Part shown: positions 50,730-59,199 of the stretch, in pieces | Layout of the letters: every line of letters begins with the position of its first letter | How positions within the stretch are numbered: the first letter of the stretch is position 1 | Origin: CAVQFO01 sp963711725 | Lineage (GTDB): Bacteria; Pseudomonadota; Gammaproteobacteria; Nitrococcales; Aquisalimonadaceae | Assembly: GCA_963711725.1 (NCBI GenBank) | Contig: CAVQFO010000027.1 | Span: 1-64,000, forward strand | Direction of reading: 5' to 3' | Length of the DNA: 64,000 nt | Made by a program: the position numbers and the translations under genes | Notes under the pieces: generated by a model | Seen by the model: the letters and a program-made list of their open reading frames with translations, nothing else | Told to the model about the DNA's origin: nothing | Databases searched by the model: none

Positions 50730-51953
50730 TCAGGTGGTCTTGCGGGAGCGGGCCTTTGCCGTTTGCGGCTCAAGGGTCGGCTGCCGGTAGAGATAATCGC
50801 GTGTCTTCGGCCCGGCCAGCAGACTGGGCGAGAGCTGAAACTGGAACACCACCAGATCGCTCCAGCGGAACGAGTTCTCGGAGGCCGCCAGGTAGAATTC
50901 CCACATCCGGCAGAAGCGTTCGCCCTTCTTCTCGACCACTTGCTCGCGCATGGCCTGGAACCGGCGCTGCCACTCGGCCAGGGTCTTGGCGTAGTGCTCG
51001 CGCAGCACCTCCACGTCCCATGTGCGCAAGTGGGTTTTCTCCAGGGCGCTCAGCACCTCGGACATGGCCGGAACATAACCACCCGGGAATATGTACTTCC
51101 GAATCCAGGGATTGGTGGATCCCGGCGGCGTGGTGCGGCCGATGGTGTGGATCAGGGCGACGCCATCTTCCGGCAGCAGCGAACGGACCTTGCGGAAGTA
51201 GGTTTCATAGTAGGGCGCGCCCACGTGTTCGAACATGCCCACGCTGACGACGCGGTCGTAGTGGCCCTGATGGTCCCGGTAATCCTCCAGCCGGATATCC
51301 ACCTTGTCCTCCAGGCCGCGTTCGCGGACACGCTGGCGCGCGACGCGATGCTGCTCCTCGGACAAGGTCAGTCCGGTCACGGACACGCCGGCCTGTTCCG
51401 CCAGATAGATCGCCATGCCACCCCAGCCGCAGCCGATATCCAGCACCTTCTGGCCGGGTTCCAGCTGGAGCTTGCGGCGGATATGTTCAAGCTTCGCCCG
51501 CTGGGCCTGCTCCAGGGTGTGCACGCCTTCCGCGAAATAGGCGCAGGAATACTGCATGTCGGCATCCAGAAAATGCCGAAACAGGAATTCATCCAGATCG
51601 TAGTGATGGGCCACATTGCGGCGGCTCTTCTTGGTCCGGTTCCACTGCTGGATCGGCCGCATGGCCATCGTCAACAGGCGCTTGAAGCCGGTTTCTTCCT
51701 CCTCGGGGAAGTTGCGCATCAGAATCTCCAGCAGATCGGAGATCGTGCCCTCGGCCACATCCCACATTTCATCCATGTAGGTCTGGCCCAGCATGAATTC
51801 CGGGTCCATGGCGATCTTGCGGATCGCCGACGAATCGTTGATCCGCCAGACCACCTGCGGGCGCCCGCGCCCGAAACGTTGGCGCCGGCCGCCCGGGTAT
51901 TCCAGTTCCAGCGTGCCCTGGCGAATGTGGGACTGCAGTAGCTTTTCAAGCAT
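50730..51953 (-). CDS. cfa: Cyclopropane-fatty-acyl-phospholipid synthase
   Basis: Uses S-adenosylmethionine to cyclopropanate unsaturated acyl chains of membrane lipids. 407 residues. The N-terminal lipid-binding domain is followed by AHHYDLDEFLFRHFLDADMQYSCAYF, SAM motif VLDIGCGWGGMAIYLAEQ, and MFEHVGAPYYETYFRKV. C-terminal motifs are complete. It is a single-gene unit preceded by a 355-base gap. Confidence 0.94.
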   Translation of the reverse strand: MLEKLLQSHIRQGTLELEYPGGRRQRFGRGRPQVVWRINDSSAIRKIAMDPEFMLGQTYMDEMWDVAEGTISDLLEILMRNFPEEEETGFKRLLTMAMRPIQQWNRTKKSRRNVAHHYDLDEFLFRHFLDADMQYSCAYFAEGVHTLEQAQRAKLEHIRRKLQLEPGQKVLDIGCGWGGMAIYLAEQAGVSVTGLTLSEEQHRVARQRVRERGLEDKVDIRLEDYRDHQGHYDRVVSVGMFEHVGAPYYETYFRKVRSLLPEDGVALIHTIGRTTPPGSTNPWIRKYIFPGGYVPAMSEVLSALEKTHLRTWDVEVLREHYAKTLAEWQRRFQAMREQVVEKKGERFCRMWEFYLAASENSFRWSDLVVFQFQLSPSLLAGPKTRDYLYRQPTLEPQTAKARSRKTT

Positions 51954-52308
51954 CGCCGTTTCTCCTTGATGGCTCGTCGGCTTCCGGGCGATAACGCCGT
52001 CCGCCGCGCTTCACGGCCCTGGAGCCGGTGCGCAGCCACGGGTTGGACACCCCTTGCGTTGCCCGTTCTTAAAAAAGATAGTCCGTAAAGCTATTGCGGC
52101 CAAATCGGCCACTTCCAAGACGCTGGGGAGAACCCCAGCCGCGTCCGCGGCGCCGTTCGGCGGTTCCTATGTTGCGGGCCGGCGCCGAAAGCGAAGGACA
52201 CCCAGGGCCGCCGATCGCGTTTTTTGCGTACAATCGGGCCGGTCGGGGCGAACCGCGAACAGGCGCCCGACGACACCCGTACTTCGAAACCAGGGCGATG
52301 ACGACTCG
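51954..52308. other. Intergenic region between cfa and a membrane-protein gene
   Basis: No gene or repeat is seen in this gap between divergent genes. A TACAAT hexamer at 52229-52234 could be a -10 element for the plus-strand gene, but no good -35 accompanies it. Confidence 0.4.
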
Positions 52309-52821
52309 ATGCTGAATACGTTTCGGATTCTCGTGGAACTGTGCATGCTGCGGCGGGCGCCGCAGGACCTGCCTTATTCCCCTGTCCTCCTGGGCCTGCT
52401 GGTAATCGCCGACGCCGCGGTCACGTTCCCCGCGCTGAGGGGCACGGGCGCGGGCCCTGGCGCCGGCGCGGAAACAGTGTTCATCCTGGGATTCGGCATG
52501 CTCTTCATCTACGCCGCGCTGCACTACCGGGATCTGGGTAACCGTTTCGTGCAGACGGCAGCCGCCATGTTCGGCACCGATGCCCTGTTGACCTTGATCG
52601 CCCTCCCCCTGATTGGAAATCTGCCACCGCATGGCGCGGGGGCGCCTCAGGGGGCGGGCGCCGGGACCATCGGAGCGCTGGTCCTCGTCCAGCTCTGGAC
52701 CATCTTCGTCATCGGCCACATCTGGCGGCATGCGTTCAATACACGGTTCTCGGTGGGGACCCTGCTGGCTCTGGGGTATACCTTTGCATCCGTGATCCTG
52801 AGCTCGGCCTTGTTTTCCTGA
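52309..52821 (+). CDS. Uncharacterised membrane protein (170 aa)
   Basis: Four predicted helices (about 25-45, 55-77, 88-108, 122-165 as one or two). Begins MLNTFRILVELCMLRRAPQDLPYSPVLLG, a cytosolic amphipathic start that resembles small Yip1-like membrane proteins often found near mpl/ubiX. A Gly/Ala-rich periplasmic loop (APQGAGAGTIGAL) follows helix 3. There is no recognised catalytic motif. It lies 65 bases before mpl and may be co-transcribed. Confidence 0.75.
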   Translation: MLNTFRILVELCMLRRAPQDLPYSPVLLGLLVIADAAVTFPALRGTGAGPGAGAETVFILGFGMLFIYAALHYRDLGNRFVQTAAAMFGTDALLTLIALPLIGNLPPHGAGAPQGAGAGTIGALVLVQLWTIFVIGHIWRHAFNTRFSVGTLLALGYTFASVILSSALFS

Positions 52822-52886
52822 CGAGACCCGGGCGGCGCGCCTGTAGCACAATAGCCGGACACGGCAACGACAACGAACGGAACGGC

Positions 52887-54269
52887 ATGCACATCCATAT
52901 ACTCGGCATCTGCGGCACATTCATGGGCAGCCTGGCGCTGATCGCGCGGGAGGCCGGCCATCGGGTGACCGGTTCCGACGCCAATGTCTACCCGCCCATG
53001 AGCGACATGCTGCGCGAGCAGGGCATCGAACTCATGGAAGGCTACGCCCCCGAGCATCTGGATCCGGCACCGGACTGCGTGATCGTGGGCAACGCCATGA
53101 GCCGCGGCAACGCCGCCGTGGAGTACATGCTGGATCGCGGCATGGACTACCGCTCGGGGCCGCAATGGCTGGCGGAGAACGTATTGCACGACCGTTGGGT
53201 GCTGGCGGTCAGCGGCACCCACGGCAAGACCACCACCGCCAGCCTGTTGGCCTGGCTGCTGGAGGACGCGGGATTGCACCCGGGTTTTCTCATCGGCGGC
53301 GTTCCCGGCAATTTCGCCGCCTCCGCCCGCCTGGGCCGCGACCCGTTCTTCGTTATCGAGGCCGACGAATACGACAGCGCGTTTTTCGACAAGCGCTCCA
53401 AATTCGTCCATTTCCGGCCGCGCACGTTGATCGTCAACAACATCGAATTCGACCACGCCGACATCTTTCCGGACCTGGCCGCCATTCAGCGGCAATTCCA
53501 CCACCTGGTGCGCACGGTGCCGGGAAACGGCCTGATCATCGCCAACGGCGACCAGGCCAGCGTGGCCGAAACGCTGAATATGGGCTGCTGGACGCCGATC
53601 GAGCGCTTCGGGACAGGCGAGCAGTGTGACTGGCACCTGAGATCGACGGGCGCGGACGCCCGGAATTTCTCCGCCACCGGGCCCGATCAGGCTCCGCTGG
53701 CGGTACACTCGCCGCTGGCCGGCGAACACAACGCATCCAACGCCCTGGCCGCGCTCCTCGCGGCGCGCCACGTGGGCGTGCCGCTGGCCCAAGGCATCGA
53801 TTCCCTGCAACGATTCGCCGGAATCAAGCGGCGCATGGAATTGCGCGGCGAGGTGGCCGGCATCCGGGTTTACGACGATTTCGCCCATCACCCCACGGCC
53901 ATCGCCCTGACCCTGACCGCCGCCCGAAACCAGATGCAGGGAGGGCGCCTGTTCGCCGTTCTGGAACCGCGATCCAACACCATGAAGCTGGGCGTCCATC
54001 GTGCCGCGCTTCCCGACAGCCTGCGCCCGGCCGACCGGGTCGTGCTCTACCAACCGCCGGGCATTGGCTGGCCGGTCCGTGAAGTCTCCGATGCACTGGG
54101 CAAGAACGCCGCCACGTACGAAGACCTGGACCAGTTGATCGCAAGCCTGGTCGACCAAACCCGGCCGGGCGATACGGTATTGATCATGAGCAACGGCGGG
54201 TTCGGCGGCATCCACGGCAAACTGCTGGCGGCACTGGCCCAAACACACGGCTCGGAGGCACAGGCATGA
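52887..54269 (+). CDS. mpl: UDP-MurNAc : tripeptide ligase (murein peptide recycling)
   Basis: Attaches the recycled L-Ala-gamma-D-Glu-meso-DAP tripeptide to UDP-MurNAc. 460 residues. It opens MHIHILGICGTFMGSLALIAREAGHRVTGSDANVYPPMSDML, the Mpl signature. The Mur-ligase P-loop GTHGKTTTASLLAW and the middle-domain VIEADEYDSAFFDKRSKF are intact. It overlaps ubiX by 4 bases, so the two are co-translated. Confidence 0.96.
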   Translation: MHIHILGICGTFMGSLALIAREAGHRVTGSDANVYPPMSDMLREQGIELMEGYAPEHLDPAPDCVIVGNAMSRGNAAVEYMLDRGMDYRSGPQWLAENVLHDRWVLAVSGTHGKTTTASLLAWLLEDAGLHPGFLIGGVPGNFAASARLGRDPFFVIEADEYDSAFFDKRSKFVHFRPRTLIVNNIEFDHADIFPDLAAIQRQFHHLVRTVPGNGLIIANGDQASVAETLNMGCWTPIERFGTGEQCDWHLRSTGADARNFSATGPDQAPLAVHSPLAGEHNASNALAALLAARHVGVPLAQGIDSLQRFAGIKRRMELRGEVAGIRVYDDFAHHPTAIALTLTAARNQMQGGRLFAVLEPRSNTMKLGVHRAALPDSLRPADRVVLYQPPGIGWPVREVSDALGKNAATYEDLDQLIASLVDQTRPGDTVLIMSNGGFGGIHGKLLAALAQTHGSEAQA

Positions 54270-54877
54270 ACCCCGCCGATGACGCAATCACTCTGGCCTT
54301 CACGGGCGCATCCGGCGCCCAGTACGGGCTGCGGCTGCTGGAATGCCTGCTGCGGGCCGAACGCGAGGTTCATCTGCTGATTTCAGACCCGGCCCGGGTG
54401 GTCATCGGCATGGAAACCGACTTCACGCTGCCCGGGCGAAACGCCGATGCCCGCCGCTATCTGGCAGAGCGATTCGGCGTCGCCGAGCACCGGCTTCAGT
54501 TGTTCGGCCAACAGGAATGGACGGCGCCGGTCGCCTCCGGTTCCGGCGCCCCGAAACGAATGGTCATCTGCCCCTGCACCTCCGGCACCCTGGCTTCAGT
54601 GGCCGCGGGCACCAGCAACAACCTGATAGAACGGGCCGCGGACGTGGTGCTCAAGGAGCAGGGCCAGCTCATTCTCGTGCCCCGGGAGATGCCGTTCTCC
54701 GCTATCCATCTGGAGAACATGCTGAAGCTCGCCCGGATGGGCGTGGTAGTCATGCCGCCCAGCCCGGGGTTCTATCATCGGCCCAAGAGCGTCGAAGACA
54801 TGGTGGACTTTGTCGTGGCACGGGTGCTGGACCACCTGGGGGTGGAGCAGGAGTTGGCGCCGCGGTGGGGCCAATGA
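54266..54877 (+). CDS. ubiX: Flavin prenyltransferase UbiX
   Basis: Makes prenylated FMN, the cofactor of UbiD decarboxylase in ubiquinone synthesis. 203 residues: the FMN-binding opening ITLAFTGASGAQYGLRLLE, the middle VICPCTSGTLASVAAGTSNNLIERAADVVLKE, and the C-terminal PREMPFSAIHLENMLKLARMG. Complete. Co-translated with mpl (ATGA overlap), a common pairing in this group. Confidence 0.96.
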   Translation: MNPADDAITLAFTGASGAQYGLRLLECLLRAEREVHLLISDPARVVIGMETDFTLPGRNADARRYLAERFGVAEHRLQLFGQQEWTAPVASGSGAPKRMVICPCTSGTLASVAAGTSNNLIERAADVVLKEQGQLILVPREMPFSAIHLENMLKLARMGVVVMPPSPGFYHRPKSVEDMVDFVVARVLDHLGVEQELAPRWGQ

Positions 54878-54910
54878 AAGATCGGCGAGAGATGTCGCGC
54901 AACTTGGTTT

Positions 54911-54936
54911 GTCGGATTACGCTTCGCTAATCCGAC
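54911..54936. repeat. GTCGGATT-ACGCTTCGCT-AATCCGAC hairpin
   Basis: Eight-base perfect arms around a loop containing the recurring TTACGCTTCGCTAA core. A relative is at 55354-55379. Short GGATTACGCTTCGCTAATCC hairpins of this kind are common between genes in proteobacteria. Confidence 0.75.
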
Positions 54937-55037
54937 CTACCTGGCATGATGGGTTTCGCTTGCACTCTACCCGTCCACATCCAGAGGCACTTGCCTCGAA
55001 TCTGGCGCCTCTTACCCGCCGTTGGTGGCGCCGAGCA

Positions 55038-55144
55038 CGGGTGCAAATGAAGGTCCGAGCCGCGAAGCGGGCGGGCAATGGATTGCCCGCGTGGGGCTCC
55101 AGCACACGGACGTGCTGTGGGCCCACCGCCTTCATTTGCACCCG
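55038..55144. repeat. Multi-arm palindromic element (CGGGTGCAAATGAAGG ends)
   Basis: The outer arms CGGGTGCAAATGAAGG (55038-55053) and its exact inverse (55129-55144) enclose inner hairpins: GGGCAAT-GG-ATTGCCC and AGCAC-ACGGAC-GTGCT. The whole 107 bp could fold as a cruciform or branched RNA. No coding function is evident. Confidence 0.78.
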
Positions 55145-55353
55145 CGCGCAGGGAACCCGAAGGGCGACATCCCAGGGTGCCTTTTCTTTGGGTTACGTTT
55201 ATGGGAAGCCCGAAGCCTCCATACGCAGCCGCGTTGCGGTCTGAGAGGCCTCCGTGGTAGGCGCGCCGCGAAGCGGCACAAGACGATCCCATGCAATGTT
55301 GATGGGATTAGCGAAGCGTAAGCCGACAAGAGACGTTGCGGCTTCGCCGGATT

Positions 55354-55379
55354 GGTGGGTTACGCTTCGCTAACCCACC
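55354..55379. repeat. GGTGGGTTA-CGCTTCGC-TAACCCACC hairpin
   Basis: Nine-base perfect arms with the same loop core as 54911-54936, 32 bases beyond the hemL stop. It may serve as the end hairpin of the minus-strand hemL message. Confidence 0.75.
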
Positions 55380-55410
55380 CTACATCTGATGAGGCACCCG
55401 CGGGTTTGCC

Positions 55411-56697
55411 TCATCGGCCGATCTTGTGAAACACCCGCTCCGCCGCGTCCAGGGTGAAATCGATTACCGAATCATCGTGGGCGATGGACACGAAGCCCGC
55501 CTCGAACGCCGACGGCGCGAGGTAGACGCCCTCTTCCAGCATCCCGTGGAAGAACCGTTTGAACGCTTCGGCGTCGCAGGCCATGACCTGCTCGTAACCC
55601 GCCACCCGTTCCTGATCGGTGAAGAACAGGCCAAACATGCTGCCGGCGCGGTTGGTTGTGAATGCCCTGTCGGCGGCCCGAGCCCGTTCCTCGAGGCCCT
55701 GAGTCAGGCGCTGGGCGGCCGCTTCCATTCCTTCGAAGACGCCCGGCCGCGAAATCACTTCCAGGGTCTTCAGGCCGGCCGCGGTGGCGATGGGATTCCC
55801 CGAAAGCGTGCCGGCCTGATACACCGGCCCCAGGGGCGAGATGTGTTCCATGATCTCCCGACGGCCGCCGAAGGCGCCCACGGGCATGCCGCCGCCGATG
55901 ACCTTGCCCAGGCAGGTCAGGTCCGGTGTGACCCCGTATCGCGCCTGGGCGCCGCCCAGGGCCACCCTGAAGCCGGTCATCACCTCGTCGAAGATCAACA
56001 CGCTTCCGTGCTCGGTGCACAGCTCCCGCAGACCGGCGAGGAATCCCTCCTCGGGCGGGATGCAGTTCATGTTGCCGGCCACTGGTTCCACGATCACGGC
56101 GGCGATCTGATGGCCGTGGCGGCGGAAGGTTTCGCGGACCTCTTCAAGGTCGTTGTAGGTCAGCGTGATCGTGTCGCGCACCACCGCCTCGGGCACGCCC
56201 GGCGAGGTGGGTACGCCATGGGTGAGAGCGCCCGAACCGGCTTTCACCAGCAGGGCATCCACATGGCCGTGATAGCAACCCTCGAACTTCACGATCTTGT
56301 CGCGGCCGGTAAAACCTCGCGCCAGGCGCAGCGCGCTCATGGTGGCCTCAGTGCCGGAATTGACCAGCCGCACCAGATCCATGGACGGCACCAGCTCGAC
56401 AAGTTGGTCGGCCATCCGCACCTCGGATTCCGTGGGCGCGCCGAAGCTCAGCCCGTTGGCCACGGCCTCCTGAACCGCCGCGATCACTTCCGGATGCGCG
56501 TGACCCGCCACCATGGGCCCCCAGGAGCACACGTAGTCCGCGTAACGGTTGTGGTCTTCGTCGTAGAGCCAAGCACCCTGCCCGCGACGAAAGAACAGCG
56601 GTGTGCCGCCCACACCCTTGAAGGCGCGAACCGGCGAATTCACTCCGCCCGGGATATGGCGTTGCGCGGCTTCGAACAGCGTCTGGGAATGACTCAT
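55411..56697 (-). CDS. hemL: Glutamate-1-semialdehyde 2,1-aminomutase
   Basis: PLP enzyme making 5-aminolevulinate for tetrapyrroles (C5 pathway). 428 residues from ATG 56697, with AAGGA upstream. Motifs: PGGVNSPVRAFKGVGG, NSGTEATMSALRLARG, FDEVMTGFRVALGGAQ and the PLP lysine in LTCLGKVIGGGMPVGA. Complete. It is on the same strand as thiE, about 100 bases downstream of it. Confidence 0.96.
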   Translation of the reverse strand: MSHSQTLFEAAQRHIPGGVNSPVRAFKGVGGTPLFFRRGQGAWLYDEDHNRYADYVCSWGPMVAGHAHPEVIAAVQEAVANGLSFGAPTESEVRMADQLVELVPSMDLVRLVNSGTEATMSALRLARGFTGRDKIVKFEGCYHGHVDALLVKAGSGALTHGVPTSPGVPEAVVRDTITLTYNDLEEVRETFRRHGHQIAAVIVEPVAGNMNCIPPEEGFLAGLRELCTEHGSVLIFDEVMTGFRVALGGAQARYGVTPDLTCLGKVIGGGMPVGAFGGRREIMEHISPLGPVYQAGTLSGNPIATAAGLKTLEVISRPGVFEGMEAAAQRLTQGLEERARAADRAFTTNRAGSMFGLFFTDQERVAGYEQVMACDAEAFKRFFHGMLEEGVYLAPSAFEAGFVSIAHDDSVIDFTLDAAERVFHKIGR

Positions 56698-56798
56698 CAG
56701 CGGTGTCCTTCTCTCCATTCGGTCAATCGCGGCAGTGTGCCTGCGATTCCTGGCTTGGGCAAAACCCGGTGGTTCCGCATGGCGCGGCCCATTTTACG

Positions 56799-57434
56799 TC
56801 AATCGGGAATCAGCCCCAGGGCACGGCGCAGGGCCAGGACGCCTTCGGCCGGGTCGCCTGCGCTGAACACCGCGCTGATAACCGCAATCGCGTCGGCTCC
56901 GGCCTGAGTCAATGCGGCGGCGTTGTCGGCCGTAATCCCACCAATGGCCACCAGCGGCACCGGAAAGCGCGCCCGGGCGCGGCCCAGCAGGTCCAGCGGG
57001 GCCCGGCGCGCGGCCGGCTTGGTGGGAGAATCGTAGAAACTGCCGAACGCCAGGTAGTCCGCGCCCGCGGCCAGCGCCCGCTCCGCCCTTTCCAGGCTGT
57101 TGTAACAGGACGCGCCGATAATCGCGTTGGCGCCCAGTTGCACCCGGGCTGCATCCAGCGCCCCGTCGTCCTCGCCCAGATGAACGCCATCGGCATTCAC
57201 TGCGGCGGCCAACTCAATATCGTCGTTGACGATAAACAGCGCGCCGTAGTCCCGGCAGAGTTGGCGCAAGGCTTCGGCCTCGCGACGGCGCCGCTGCGCC
57301 CCGGAGCCCTTGTCGCGATACTGGATGACGGCGGCGCCGCCGACGAGCGCCCGCTCCACATCCCGAACCAATCCGGGACCCGATCCGGGGTCCGTAATGG
57401 CGTAGACGCCGCGTATGAGATGTGCTGAAGACAT
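56799..57434 (-). CDS. thiE: Thiamine-phosphate synthase
   Basis: Joins the pyrimidine and thiazole moieties of thiamine. 211 residues from ATG 57434. The TIM-barrel motifs IQYRDKGSGAQRRRREAEAL, LFIVNDDIELAAAVNADGVHLGEDD, GASCYNSLERA and VAIGGITADNAAALTQAGADAIAVISAVF are intact. It precedes hemL and is divergent from rubredoxin, a common gammaproteobacterial order. Confidence 0.95.
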   Translation of the reverse strand: MSSAHLIRGVYAITDPGSGPGLVRDVERALVGGAAVIQYRDKGSGAQRRRREAEALRQLCRDYGALFIVNDDIELAAAVNADGVHLGEDDGALDAARVQLGANAIIGASCYNSLERAERALAAGADYLAFGSFYDSPTKPAARRAPLDLLGRARARFPVPLVAIGGITADNAAALTQAGADAIAVISAVFSAGDPAEGVLALRRALGLIPD

Positions 57435-57566
57435 GGAGCCGGGCCGTTGACAGGGTGAGGCTTTGCCCGGCCATTCTATACGATTCCCGGCAGTCGCGGG
57501 TTTTCGACGCCGAGCCAAACGGGTAAAGTTTGGCCCCGATTCGTTCAATGACGGCAAGCGAGGCCT

Positions 57567-57737
57567 ATGGACTACAAATCCTACATGTGCGTGATCTGCG
57601 GCTGGATCTACAACGAGGAAGACGGCCTGCCGGAGGATGGCATCGCGCCGGGGACGCGCTGGGCGGATATTCCGGCCACTTTCACCTGTCCGGAATGCGG
57701 GGCTTCGAAGGAAGACTTCGAAATGATCGAGATCTGA
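57567..57737 (+). CDS. Rubredoxin
   Basis: 56-residue electron carrier with one Fe bound by four Cys: CVICGWIYNEEDG (Cys8, Cys11) and FTCPECGASKEDF (Cys41, Cys44). Starts at ATG 57567 as MDYKSYMCVICGW and ends EMIEI. Typical size. It is divergent from thiE; rubredoxins in this spot commonly stand alone. Possible partners are rubredoxin reductase or alkane-type oxygenases; none lies nearby. Confidence 0.95.
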   Translation: MDYKSYMCVICGWIYNEEDGLPEDGIAPGTRWADIPATFTCPECGASKEDFEMIEI

Positions 57738-57767
57738 CCGCCACCCGCGCAGCGGGGCGCGCCGGGA

Positions 57768-58319
57768 TCAGGCCAGCATCTGCATCCACAGGCCGCTTTG
57801 ATAGACCCATACGGCGGCCCCCGCCACCAGGGCCACGGCGACGCCTACGGCGACCTTCTTCAGCCGGCCGCGCATGGCGTAGGCCCGCTCCTCCGCTTCG
57901 ATCCGCGAAAGATGCGCGCGCAGCTGCTGGCGTTCCTCGTCGGTCAAGGGGATGTCCCGGGCATCCTCTTCTTTCTCCTTCGACTCGGAAGCCCTGTCGG
58001 ATTCCTCGGCGGCCTTGGTCTCCGGCGGAGCGGATGATTCCCGGGTGGGCGAAGGCTTGGCCGCAGGCCGCCCGCCCATGGACTCGTCCGAGCCCACCAG
58101 CACAAACTCATCAGCGAAATCTTCATGCAACGCCCCGTCGCCGACCCGAATCTTGCTGAACGCCTCAACGTCGAGCACGTTTTCCAGAACCTGGTTGGCG
58201 CGGCTGAGATCGGTCTCCGGAGCATCGTCTTCGGTACCGCGGAAGGCTTGATAGACGGCGCGCACGTTGGCCGCTTCCCGCTGGTTCCGCGGGGGCGGCG
58301 GGCTGTCAGTCCTCGACAA
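57768..58319 (-). CDS. Uncharacterised protein with C-terminal membrane anchor (183 aa)
   Basis: The N-terminal half (1-75) looks globular and acidic (VRAVYQAFRGTEDDAPETDL). A disordered, charged linker (80-125, Ser/Glu/Lys-rich) follows, then a short helical segment (DEERQQLRAHLSRIEAEERAY) and a single C-terminal helix (VAVGVAVALVAGAAVWVYQSG). The layout is that of a tail-anchored protein. It overlaps the upstream coiled-coil gene by 14 bases, so the two are co-translated and probably work together. No family recognised. Confidence 0.75.
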   Translation of the reverse strand: MSRTDSPPPPRNQREAANVRAVYQAFRGTEDDAPETDLSRANQVLENVLDVEAFSKIRVGDGALHEDFADEFVLVGSDESMGGRPAAKPSPTRESSAPPETKAAEESDRASESKEKEEDARDIPLTDEERQQLRAHLSRIEAEERAYAMRGRLKKVAVGVAVALVAGAAVWVYQSGLWMQMLA

Positions 58320-58980
58320 CGGTGCGTTCCTCGTCCCGCAACAGCTTGTCGGTAAGCTGGGTCAGCCGGCGCTCGGCCTGGAGCCGGCCCCGTTCGGAGG
58401 CCTGCAGCGCCTTCTTCATGGCGGATAGTTCGCGCTTCAACTCGATGTCGCCGGCCTCGGAGCGATCCTGGGCCAGGCCCTGAACGTCCCGCACCGTTTC
58501 TTCCAACTGCTCGCGGCGGCGGCGCTCCTCGGACAAGGCGCGGCGCGCGGCCTTGAGCTGGCCGTCCATTTCGGCGAGTTCCTGCTCGGCGCTTTCCCAG
58601 GCGGTCTTGGCCGCCGAGCGGTATTTGTCGACTTCCTGCTGGATGGCCCGCTTGGCGCGTTCCTCCTCTCGCAGCAGCTGCTCGCCCACCTCGTCGTAGC
58701 GGCGGCGCAGGCGCTCCAGCTCCTGCTGGGTGAGGCGCAGCTCCTGCTTGACCTCGGCGGCGTATTCCTCGGCCCGGCGCCGGCGCGCAACCTCGGAGGC
58801 CTGGGTGCGGAGCTGCTCGGCCTCGGCGCGCTGACGCAAGGTCTCCAGCTCCGCCTTGTAGTAGGCGATTTCCTCTTCCAGGCTGGCGCGCACGGAAGCC
58901 AGCTCCTGCCGGAGCCGGAGCACGTCCGAAGATGCATCGCGACCGCCCTGACGCATGTTCCGAGCTTCCTGTCCTGCCAT
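58306..58980 (-). CDS. Long coiled-coil protein (224 aa)
   Basis: From ATG 58980 with GGAGGG upstream. After a short N-terminus, nearly the whole protein (about 18-220) is heptad-rich, Arg/Glu/Gln/Leu coiled coil (for example VLRLRQELASVRASLEEEI and AEQELAEMDGQLKAARRAL), without Pro and nearly without aromatic residues. No enzyme motif. It is co-translated with the tail-anchored protein at 57768, suggesting a membrane-tethered coiled-coil scaffold. The cellular role is unknown. Confidence 0.78.
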   Translation of the reverse strand: MAGQEARNMRQGGRDASSDVLRLRQELASVRASLEEEIAYYKAELETLRQRAEAEQLRTQASEVARRRRAEEYAAEVKQELRLTQQELERLRRRYDEVGEQLLREEERAKRAIQQEVDKYRSAAKTAWESAEQELAEMDGQLKAARRALSEERRRREQLEETVRDVQGLAQDRSEAGDIELKRELSAMKKALQASERGRLQAERRLTQLTDKLLRDEERTVVED

Positions 58981-59199
58981 GAATCCACCCTCCAGAGAAG
59001 CGCCAATCCGCAACCGCGGTCGCGATAACGACTCGATGCCTCCCGGGCATGAGGTTTCGGTCATCGTCCAAAAGGAAAACGGCCGATTTCACAAGAACTT
59101 TAGTCCGCAATCTCAAGGACTTCTGTGACGCAATCGGCGACTGGCGGAACTTTTCCGACGACCGGTACACCGCCGCGCCACCGGATTTCGGCCCTCGGA

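Larger units (their letters stand above)
54878..55410. other. Repeat-rich non-coding block after ubiX
   Basis: No gene is supported in 533 bases. It holds a TTACGCTTCGCTAA hairpin (54911-54936), a 107-bp multi-arm palindrome (55038-55144) and a second TTACGCTTCGCTAA hairpin (55354-55379). A further inverted copy of the loop (TTAGCGAAGCGTAA) lies near 55308-55321. Confidence 0.7.

Noticed and set aside
52647..54287. 546-aa minus-strand frame
   Set aside because: Antisense shadow of mpl, which has all Mur-ligase motifs.
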